Shown here piece after piece: positions 25,799 to 33,700 of a stretch of DNA of 53,565 nucleotides. The translations under genes were made by a program, and so were the position numbers. Every line of letters begins with the position of its first letter. Positions within the stretch are counted from its first letter, which is position 1. The stretch is taken from NCBI GenBank assembly GCA_945876185.1, contig CAMCMZ010000016.1, positions 1 to 53,565 on the forward strand, given 5' to 3'. A model generated the notes under the pieces. It was not told the origin of the DNA. It did not search any database and saw nothing but the letters and a program-made list of their open reading frames with translations. This stretch comes from Candidatus Kuenenia stuttgartensis (GTDB lineage Bacteria > Planctomycetota > UBA11346).

Positions 25799-25885
25799 GT
25801 GGCCGTCGTCATTGCCGGACTGGTCTTGGGGTTTTTGCTGTGGGTTGCCGGCGTTTCCTACCTTGTCCGCAGGACGAATCGGTAA
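25799..25885 (+). CDS. Possible 28-residue membrane peptide
   Basis: GTG 25799, 6 nt after the MBL stop, opens a 29-codon frame encoding MAVVIAGLVLGFLLWVAGVS then YLVRRTNR, i.e. one hydrophobic helix with a positively charged end. This is the usual design of small single-span proteins. The MBL gene end lacks a clear ribosome site for it, so reinitiation or coupling would be needed. It could also be chance or a decayed gene end; homologues were not searched. Confidence 0.35.
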   Translation: MAVVIAGLVLGFLLWVAGVSYLVRRTNR

Positions 25886-26110
25886 GGTTTCCCGGGCGTT
25901 CTGGTCTGCTCCATAGCCGTTGCGTGCTGGGCGGGACTCTGCCCTGATAACGCAGAAATTTCTCTCCGGATTGCATTGCCGCTCGTCGTGCAGGCAGGTC
26001 CGCCACCGGAATTGTCAATTGTGATTTCGCCCCAGATTTCAGTCGTCCCTACGGGACTTACCTTTGACTTCTTGCCGATCCCGGGGTTGAAACCCCGGGC
26101 TAACCTCGCA

Positions 26111-26339
26111 GCGTCCCTACGGGACGCTCTGGGGATTGGCCATTCGTACGGGGTGATCAGGCGAGCCGGCCAAGGCCGACCACAATTATCCAGCAATTCA
26201 CCATCTTTCCGGCCTTGGCCGGCTCGTCTCGCGGTCAGCGGCCGGTTGCAAACCGGCGGTCCCAGACGCAAGCGTTTTTGCTGGTTTTTATAGTTTGACG
26301 ACGCAAATGGCCAATCCCCAGAGCGTCCCTACGGGACGC
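26111..26339. repeat. Perfect 34-bp inverted repeat with 161-bp spacer
   Basis: Arms 26111-26144 and 26306-26339 are exact reverse complements (the left begins GCGTCCCTACGGGACGCTCT and ends GGCCATT). Each arm itself contains the hairpin GCGTCCC-TAC-GGGACGC. The spacer contains a family-2 element. Confidence 0.92.
26161..26273 (+). repeat. Family-2 double-hairpin repeat, copy A
   Basis: First hairpin: GAGCCGGCCAAGGCC pairs with GGCCTTGGCCGGCTC across about 40 nt. Second: CCGGTT-GCA-AACCGG, followed by GGCGGTCCCAGACGCAAGC. Related copies are at 41663-41778 (inverted) and 43103-43219 (same orientation). Confidence 0.85.
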
Positions 26340-26352
26340 TTTTTTCGTTTTT
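26322..26352 (+). terminator. Intrinsic terminator at the right arm of the inverted repeat
   Basis: AGCGTCCC-TAC-GGGACGCT forms an 8-bp stem followed by TTTTTCGTTTTT. It could end transcription arriving from the MBL gene. Confidence 0.6.
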
Positions 26353-26607
26353 CTGAGCACCCTTACCAGCGCTTCGGCTGGACCTTTCGGTGAAGAAACG
26401 TTCTCTTTGGTCGCTTGTGCTGCATCAAGCTACGACGAGTTCTTTAGAAGGAAATTCAGGCAATGACCGTCCCCTAGGGACGGATTGATGTTAGCCCGGG
26501 GTTTCAACCCCGGGTTGCGCGGAATTGTTCAGAAGCAGTCCCGTAGGGACGGCTGAAGAATTCGCTTTGGGATCAGGGTCGATTCCTGCGGATCAGGATT
26601 TGTGAAC

Positions 26608-26988
26608 CTATTTCCCCGGCCCGGCTTTGAACCTGGGGTCGACGCTCACCCAGTCGCTCGGCGACACCACGACCTTGGTCCCGGCTTCGGGCGGTGGTTT
26701 GTTGCTGTGGCGGAAGGAATCGTAGGGCAGGGTGAGTTGGCGGCCCTTGTCCGGCCCGCTCAGGACGTCGACCTCGACGTAGTGCGAGACGTACATGTTG
26801 CGGTGATCGCCCAGCGGTTCGTTGACCATGTCCCAGACCTTGACCACCAGCAGTTCGCGCACCGTGCGGTCGGCGCCGGCGGTTTCCCAGGTGGTTGGCT
26901 TCACCCGGGGTTCGGGGCCGCAGCCGGTCAGGACGACCGCGACCAGGAGGACGGAAAAAGCGGCGCCAAGGGCATGGAGGTTTTTCAC
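26608..26988 (-). CDS. Small lipoprotein of unknown function
   Basis: 126 residues from a GTG start (26988). A hydrophobic signal (AAFSVLLVAVVLTGC) ends in the lipobox LTGC, so the protein should be lipidated and membrane-anchored. The mature part (REYLVVKVWDM-like strand, YVSHYVEVDVLSGPDKGRQL, LPYDSFRHSNKPPPEAGTKV) looks beta-rich with a small compact fold. No family recognised. It diverges from the aminotransferase gene with 89 bp between starts. Confidence 0.75.
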   Translation of the reverse strand: MKNLHALGAAFSVLLVAVVLTGCGPEPRVKPTTWETAGADRTVRELLVVKVWDMVNEPLGDHRNMYVSHYVEVDVLSGPDKGRQLTLPYDSFRHSNKPPPEAGTKVVVSPSDWVSVDPRFKAGPGK

Positions 26989-27077
26989 CCTGGCAGTATC
27001 CGGTTGACTTCCGCCCTGGACAACGAGAAGGCTTCGCCGCCGGCAGCACGCGATTCATCCGCCGGCGCGGAGCCCCC

Positions 27078-28406
27078 ATGACCACCCCACAGCTTTCACT
27101 CCACCCTCTGGCCGAAGCCGCCAACGCCGCCCTCGCCAAGGACAGCCCGGTCGTCCTCGGCCTGCTGAGCGAGCGCGGCAAGCGCTTCTTCTTCCCCGCC
27201 AAGGGCATCCTGGCGCAGAGTGCCGAGGCCAAGCTGAAGGCCAAAACCGCGAACGCCTCGATCGGCATCGCCACGGAAAACGGCGCGCCGATGCACCTGT
27301 CGTGCGTCCACAAGTATTTCAACGGGCTGTCCCCGGCCGAGATCTACGACTACGCGCCCAGCTACGGCAAGCCCGACCTGCGCCAGGCCTGGGCCAAGAA
27401 GCAGCGTGAGGAGACCCCGTCGTTGGGCGCGCATCCGGTGTCGAACCCGGTCGTGACCAACGCCCTCACCCACGGTCTCGCCCTGGTCGGCGACCTCTTT
27501 CTCGATCCGGGCGATGAGGCCCTGTCGAGCGACCTGATGTGGGAAAATTACAACCTGAGCTGGGAGACGCGGCTCGGCGCGCGCATCTCGACCTACGCCT
27601 TTTTCGACAGCAAGCTCACTGGCTTCAACATCACCGCCTTCACCCAGGCGCTTGCCGAACGGCGTGGGAAAAAGCTGGTGGTGGCGCTCAACTTCCCCAA
27701 CAACCCCTCTGGCTACACCCCGACCAAGGCCGAGGCCGGCGCGATCGTCAACGCCCTCACCGCCGCCGCCGAGGCCGGCTCGAAGCTGGTCGTGGTCAGC
27801 GACGATGCGTACTACGGCATGTTCTTCGACGAGGCATGCGAACGCGAATCGCTCTTCGGTCGCCTCGCCCAGGCGCACCCGAACCTGCTCGCGGTGAAGG
27901 TCGACGGCGCCACGAAAGAGGAGTTCGTCTGGGGCGTGCGCGTCGGCTTCATCACCTTCGGCATCAAGAACGGCACGCCCGCGCTGTACAAGGCGCTCGA
28001 AGACAAGACCGCCGGGCTGATCCGAGCGGTGATCTCGAATGTCACCCAACCCGGCCAGTCGATCGTGCTCAAGGCCCTGTCCGACCCCGACTTCCGCCGC
28101 CAGCAGGCGGAAAAAGTCGCGTTGCTCAAGGCGCGCGCCGCCGTCACCGCCAAGGAATGTCGCAAGAGCGAATTCGCTGACGCTTGGGACGTGTATCCGT
28201 TCAACAGCGGCTATTTCATGTGCCTGCGCGTGAAAGGCGTCGAGGCCGAAGCGGTGCGCCAGAAGTTGCTCGACGACCACGGCGTCGGCGCGATCGCCCT
28301 CGGCAAGACCGAACTGCGCATCGCGTTCTCGTGCCTGACCGAGGCGCAGATCCCGGGCGTCTTCACCGCCGCAGCGGCGGCGGTGCGGGCGGTGCGGGGG
28401 AATTGA
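27078..28406 (+). CDS. Class I/II PLP-dependent aminotransferase
   Basis: 442 residues from ATG 27078. Fold-type I features: substrate-side YAPSYGKPDLRQAW, the NFPNNPSGYTP motif, DDAYYGMF (PLP-binding Asp and Tyr) and the candidate PLP lysine in DGATKEEFVWGVRVGF, with the C-terminal arginine in LRIAFSC. Among aminotransferases it resembles the aspartate/aromatic group, but with an atypical SxxK region (ATKEE), so the amino-acid substrate is not assigned. No N-terminal regulator domain. The gene stands alone, with an inverted-repeat element after its stop. Confidence 0.85.
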   Translation: MTTPQLSLHPLAEAANAALAKDSPVVLGLLSERGKRFFFPAKGILAQSAEAKLKAKTANASIGIATENGAPMHLSCVHKYFNGLSPAEIYDYAPSYGKPDLRQAWAKKQREETPSLGAHPVSNPVVTNALTHGLALVGDLFLDPGDEALSSDLMWENYNLSWETRLGARISTYAFFDSKLTGFNITAFTQALAERRGKKLVVALNFPNNPSGYTPTKAEAGAIVNALTAAAEAGSKLVVVSDDAYYGMFFDEACERESLFGRLAQAHPNLLAVKVDGATKEEFVWGVRVGFITFGIKNGTPALYKALEDKTAGLIRAVISNVTQPGQSIVLKALSDPDFRRQQAEKVALLKARAAVTAKECRKSEFADAWDVYPFNSGYFMCLRVKGVEAEAVRQKLLDDHGVGAIALGKTELRIAFSCLTEAQIPGVFTAAAAAVRAVRGN

Positions 28407-28858
28407 CGGCCTGAGGCAACCGGCGTTGCCCAACGCTGTGAAGCTAATGATCGGGGGATTCACTGCGAAATGGTGAGCGCCGACCCCGGGAGCGCCGAGC
28501 ACCAGCTCGGCCAAGCAATCCGGTACCAAGAGAAAGCGGATGGAATCAGGTGTAGCCTGGCGCCACCTGCCCTAAGGGAATCGATCCGAAGCCGAGCTGG
28601 TGCTCGGCGTTCCCAGGCACAGATCCACGAAACGTTTGTGAAAAGCAAGGGAACGTTCGCTGAGGGTCGCTGCCCTCTTCGCTTCACGGCATTGGGCAGC
28701 GCCCCTTGGTGCGACGGCGGCGCCAGGGAGGCGAACAGTGCAGGAGCACGTCGGAATCCCCGGCAGCGGAGACACTTGTGGGGACGCTGTGCCGCCGCCA
28801 CACTCCCCCAACGCAGCGCGGCAGCCACCGCCGCGTAGGCTCCAGCCAGGGGAAACCG
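28407..28858. other. Gene-free spacer before the pseudopilin operon
   Basis: No credible gene. It contains the 28422-28700 inverted-repeat element. The promoter of the pseudopilin operon is expected in the last 150 bp, but I could not define one. Confidence 0.7.
28422..28700. repeat. Inverted-repeat element of about 280 bp
   Basis: Outer ends GGCGTTGCCCAACGCTGTGA (28422 on) and the complement of 28679-28700 match at about 19 of 22 positions. Inner arms GCCGAGCACCAGCTCGGC (28494-28511) and GCCGAGCTGGTGCTCGGC (28591-28608) are exact reverse complements and each is also nearly self-palindromic. No transposase frame; MITE- or REP-like. Confidence 0.7.
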
Positions 28859-29452
28859 ATGCCGATACGCCAGCCACGACCACTATGCTTGGGGTTCACC
28901 CTGATCGAAATGCTGATCGTGATCACCATCATCGGAATCCTGGCTGGTTTGGCCTTTCCAGCCTCCATTGCGGTGATGAACGCGATGAAGAAGTCGAGGA
29001 CCAAGACCACCATTGATCAGATATCCGCAAGTCTGGAACAGTGGCGCAGCACCATCGGGTCGTTTCCTGATGCCATAGCCCCAAACCAGGTGAGCGCGTT
29101 GCCCTCAGGATGGGATACCACCACCGACACCTTTAAACCGTGCGACAATTACACTTCCCAGACTGATCTGGAAAAGCATGCGGAAATCCAAGGCCGTGTT
29201 CTCTGGTACCTGCTCAAGGCCCAGAATCCGGAGGCGTGGAGCAAGGAACCAAAGGATCAGTACAAGCAGACGTTCCTCTATGTTCCGGCCAGGTATTATC
29301 CTTCTCAACCCGAACGCATGCCGATGCCCGACGCCTACCACCTATGGTCGCGTGGAGCCAACCTGCATAACGACGAATTCGAGTACGATGGCCAGACCAA
29401 CAAGGAGATCCCCTGGGGCGGCAACGACGATATTGTGAACTTCAGCAAATAA
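28859..29452 (+). CDS. Type II secretion-type major pseudopilin-like protein (GspG-like)
   Basis: 197 residues. ATG 28859 has AGGGGAAA upstream. The prepilin signature LGFTLIEMLIVITIIGILAG carries a prepilin-peptidase site after Gly (G|FTLIE, with Glu at +5) and a hydrophobic helix for the inner membrane. The globular part (DQISASLEQWRSTIGSFPDA, NLHNDEFEYDG) resembles GspG/PulG-type pseudopilins. It should be cleaved and methylated by a PilD-type peptidase encoded elsewhere. First of four pseudopilin genes in one operon; the next starts 2 nt after its stop codon. Confidence 0.87.
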   Translation: MPIRQPRPLCLGFTLIEMLIVITIIGILAGLAFPASIAVMNAMKKSRTKTTIDQISASLEQWRSTIGSFPDAIAPNQVSALPSGWDTTTDTFKPCDNYTSQTDLEKHAEIQGRVLWYLLKAQNPEAWSKEPKDQYKQTFLYVPARYYPSQPERMPMPDAYHLWSRGANLHNDEFEYDGQTNKEIPWGGNDDIVNFSK

Positions 29453-29453
29453 C

Positions 29454-30713
29454 ATGGCAGGTAAGCGAATTTCCATGACGAGCAGAGGCGCCTTCACCCT
29501 GGTCGAATTGATCATGGTGATGACCATCATGGTCATCCTGGCAGGAATCGGCATCGGGGCGTTTCTTTCGATCGGCAAGAGCAACCCATTGCTTGCGGCC
29601 GAACAGATTGTCGCCGACGCGGTTCGCCAGGCGCGGCACACGGCGCGCAGCACCAGTTCGCCGGTGGTGCTCAACATCCGCAAAGGTGATCGCAGCATCG
29701 CCGGGGTCACGCGGACGCCGCTGTGGGCGCAGAGTTTTGATGGCCAAAATGCCGGGGCGGGCGGCTTGGTTCCCGGTTTCACCGGGATGGGTCTGGCTTT
29801 GACCGAGCAAACGGTATTGGACGCATCACCGTGGATAAGTTATGAGAGTGGGGCGCTGCCACCGCGCTTCGCTCTGCCGCCGCGCTTCGCTCTGGTGCGA
29901 CGCGGCGTTGGCAATGTCCAGATCGATGGATTCTATGTTGGTTGCGCTGTCCGACCGCTATCCGTTTGGACCGGAGGCTCGATCTGCGCCTTGCTGACGA
30001 TCGGGGGGGATTCCACCATGACCATCAACCCGTCGAATGATAACAAATGCCAGGTCGCGCTGCTGCTCCAGCGCCACTCCAAGATGATCCAGAGTGCCGG
30101 TGGCCAGTCGGTGACCATCTATACCTGGGAGTTCGTCGGCCGAATCGGCACTGAAAATGGACCGGAACGGGTCTCCAGCGTCATCGATACCACCCAGGAT
30201 TACGGCTCACCTATCGTCGGAGAGACCTGGGAGGACCTGGGACTGCTTTACGATGGCAAGGATGCGGTTTTATTTCGGAATGGCCTGGAGATTGGACGTC
30301 AGCCATTGCTGGGGACTCCGATAACCCTGGGAACCCCGACCACCGGGTCGTCCCAGATCTATCTCGGCCAACTCACGGTCGCGGATTCAAGCCAACTGGG
30401 TTTTCCCAAGACCTATTATGGAGGCGGTGCCGTCATCGACGAAGTCCGTCTCTACCGCCTCGGCAACGGCAGCGCCGGACGTCTTCCGGATGGGGTGATA
30501 CCAGCAGATGATTATCGTTTGGTCGCCAATCCCAATGGTACGATCGGTTTTTCCTCGGTGAACGGCTCGACCGTTCCGAGCGCGATGACCTTCATCCACC
30601 GCAACGATCCGGTGGGCGCCAACGGTCTGCCTAAGACCTATGCCTCGGTGTCGATCAACGGCGTTGGCGTAGTCACCTCCCAGATCGTCAGTCCAGCGAA
30701 TCCGAAGAAATAA
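29454..30713 (+). CDS. Pseudopilin (GspH-like) with a C-terminal LamG-like domain
   Basis: 419 residues, much longer than ordinary GspH (about 150-190). The prepilin-type N-terminus RGAFTLVELIMVMTIMVILA has Ala at -1 and Glu at +5. Residues about 45-90 resemble the GspH core (AEQIVADAVRQARHTARSTS). The rest looks like a concanavalin/LamG sandwich (VWTGGSICALLTIGGD, EDLGLLYDGKDAVLFRNGLE, AVIDEVRLYRLGNGS), a fold that binds sugars or peptides. A 15-bp in-frame tandem repeat encodes ALPPRFALPPRFAL near 29855-29895. The stop TAA overlaps the next start (TAATG). Confidence 0.78.
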   Translation: MAGKRISMTSRGAFTLVELIMVMTIMVILAGIGIGAFLSIGKSNPLLAAEQIVADAVRQARHTARSTSSPVVLNIRKGDRSIAGVTRTPLWAQSFDGQNAGAGGLVPGFTGMGLALTEQTVLDASPWISYESGALPPRFALPPRFALVRRGVGNVQIDGFYVGCAVRPLSVWTGGSICALLTIGGDSTMTINPSNDNKCQVALLLQRHSKMIQSAGGQSVTIYTWEFVGRIGTENGPERVSSVIDTTQDYGSPIVGETWEDLGLLYDGKDAVLFRNGLEIGRQPLLGTPITLGTPTTGSSQIYLGQLTVADSSQLGFPKTYYGGGAVIDEVRLYRLGNGSAGRLPDGVIPADDYRLVANPNGTIGFSSVNGSTVPSAMTFIHRNDPVGANGLPKTYASVSINGVGVVTSQIVSPANPKK

Positions 30714-33700
30714 TGAGCCCGCTCAACCCCACCACCCGTGGCGCTGCGTTGATGATGGCCATCGTCATCCTGATGGCCCTGATGCTGCTGGGTCTGCCCT
30801 TCCTGTTCTCGCAGTCGGTGGGAATGTCGGGCACCCGGTCGTTCGCGCACCGGCAATTGACCGCAGCAGGACTCAGCACCGCCGAGGCGACCGGCGTCGG
30901 CGCGGCGGCGGTGGCGGTCGCTCCTCACTTCAAGGCGAACCAGAACGAGGCCTTCAGCACCATCGGTCTGACCCTCAAGGACGTGCTCAAGGTCGACGTG
31001 GTGCAGGGGCCTGACGGCAACAATCGCACCGCGCTGGATCTCGATTCCGGCGCCTTGGCGCAACTCGGCCTGTGCGCCCCGGGTCGCACCGATCAGCCGA
31101 CCGTCGGCATCACGATCGAAGACGAGGCCGGCAAACTCGACGTCAACTGCCTCACGGTCGCCGCTTGGCACCACCTGCTGCGGGCGGTGGGGATCGGCGA
31201 CTGGGATGACGATGATGTTCTCGATGACGAGGATGGGTCACATATCTTTGGGCTCCATCGCATGGAGACGCCGGAAGCCTATTCCGATGATGCCGACCGC
31301 TACGGGGAACTGGCGCGCAAACTGGCCGAACTCCGCCTCTATCTGCCGGGGAACCGGATCACCCGGATGGAACAGCTGCTGCTCGCCGGCAAGACCAGCG
31401 CCGTGTCGCAGGGTCGATACAGCGGTTCCTTTCGCCGCCCCCTGACCGTGACCGAACTCGAACGCCTGCGACCATTTTTGACTCTGCACAATCCCGGGCA
31501 GGGCCGGGAAGGGCAGACCGATCTCGGCACGGTCATGGGCTCCATCGTCCACACCCGGGACATGTTCCAATACACCGACATCCTCATCGATGGCCGCATC
31601 CATAATGTGCTTGGGCTGGGGTCCTTGCTGGTGAACCCATCGATGCGCAATGCCACCGGGGATCCGCGGTTGGCCTCGGTCACCTTCCGCCAGAGTCAGC
31701 ACCGCCAGGATCTGAGCGGTACCATCTTCGCGGCCAAGGATGGAACCGGTCTGTTCCATCAACCGGCCCTGGGCACGGCGATGACTTTGGTGCTGCCGGC
31801 GGCCCTCAATGTGCACCAGATGCCGCGCGAAATCCGGCTTCTTTACGGGCCAGAGGATGAAAAAACTGGCGAATCTGGCGGTTTCCCCCATCCGACGACC
31901 GAGATCCGCACCTTGTCCGCCTTGGCGTTCCTGCAGGCCAGGGGCCTGCGCAGTGCCGAGTCGCGCACGTTGCTGAGCTACGTCGATCCGCTGTCGACCT
32001 ATTTTGTGCGCTACGACAAGAACGGGGATCCGATCCTGGGTTACCACATCGAATTCCCGCCGCTTGGGATCAGTTCGATGGGGACGGTCTCGATCGAGAC
32101 CGGTGCCACCATGGCCGATCGTTCACACCGGCCAACGGCCTCGGGATTCCGCCGCGTGGTCGCCCAGGCCCTACGGCAGGAACGGGTGCAGGAAGTTCGC
32201 TGGCTGACCCAGGGCCAGGAATTCGCCCTGCTCGCCCAGCGTCTGGGCAGCCAGCTCGACACCTGGCCGAATCCCGCCCGGCGGCTGATCACTGATCCCG
32301 CCGTTCCGCTCAGCATGCCGGATGACCCCGATCTGTCGCAGGGCGGCAGCGCCAAGGCGCCGACGGGTTTCCGCCCCCAGACCCAGCCGAATCTGGCGAC
32401 CGGCCTGGTGGATTGGGCCCGTCCGCCCGGGAAACGCGCGATTCCGCTCAGCCACCTGCAACCTGACTTCGTCTTGCCCATGGGTGGGGTCGATCCGGTG
32501 GATCAAGGCAGCCTGCTCACCGGCGCCCTGGAGCAGCCGAAGCTGAGCGACCAGGACATTGCGCCAGATGGTGTGCATTTTGCCAAGGAGGTCTTGTTCC
32601 CGGCGATCAAGATGTTTGGACCAGAGCAGCCGAAGGGTGCCAATCCGCGCGGTCCGGCCCCTGGTCCGCTCGGCTCGCCCGCTGTGCCCGCTGCGCCAGC
32701 CAATGCGCCGGAAGTCTCCGCCCGGCAGCTCAGCTTCTGGCTGAAACCGGATGAGGACTGGAAGTCCGGCGCTCCGGTGGTGCTGTTCGAGGCGCGCATG
32801 CCCAAGGCCAATGCCGGACGCAAGATCGATGGCAGCGACGGCGACGCGGAACTCCAGAACCACCTCTCGCTGGCCTTCGATCGCGACAAGAAGCTACTGG
32901 TGCTGTCGCTCGCCTCGCCGGTGATCGAATATTTGGAGGACAGCGTGACCCAGGTGGCGGTCGACGACGTGAAGACCACCGGGATCGACGAACGCAGCCT
33001 GGGCAGCCAGGGAACCGGGTCGATGGCGCCCCTCGCGCCGCGCGTCGGCAAGCCGGAAAACCTGGCCAAGGTCAGCGAATTGCTCAAGGCCAACCGCATC
33101 GCGACGCTCTACAAGGTGCCGGATCGCGAGGGGAAACCCTACTTCCGCAAGGACCAGTGGTACCACGTCCAGGTCGCTCTGGGCGGCACCCGGCCGGGCG
33201 CGCATGCGATCATCCTCGACGGCATCGTCGGCCGCGATGCCCAGCGCCACCCCAGTCACACCCTGAGCGACCACGGCGACCATGTGACCCTGCCGGGACT
33301 GCCGCTGTCGGCGCCGCTGACCGCCGTCGCGGTCGAATCAGACCACACGCCGATCATTCCCGACAGCAATACCATCACCGTCACCCCGATCGCGAATCTG
33401 GAACTCACGGCCGAGGACCTGTTCCCGGCGCGGGGGATCCTGCGCGTGGACGACGAGTACATCGCGTATGAGAAAGTGCAGGGCAACACGTTCACGGGCT
33501 GCGTGCGGGGGTACCGGCAGAACACGGATACCTCAGCGGCGCGCTATCCGCGAAATCAGCCCCCGGTTCCGGTCATCCCGCCACGCTGGCCCAAGGTCCA
33601 GGGTCATAGCCTTGATGCGATCGTAACCCCTGGCGGTTTCCGGTTCCAGGTGAGCGGCGCGCGGATGTATCGCGGCGGGGCCAAACTGGCCGAGACCCTG

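Larger units (their letters stand above)
25886..26607. other. Gene-free, palindrome-rich spacer between the MBL and lipoprotein genes
   Basis: No credible coding frame. The stretch is filled with nested hairpins: GTCCCTACGGGAC-type stems (near 26045, 26113, 26324 and a variant near 26540), two mirrored CCCGGGG...CCCCGGG hairpins (26080-26099 and 26495-26514, reverse complements of each other), a perfect 34-bp inverted repeat (26111-26144 with 26306-26339), one family-2 repeat and a terminator. The left and right halves roughly mirror each other, so the whole block may fold as one large cruciform. Confidence 0.8.
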
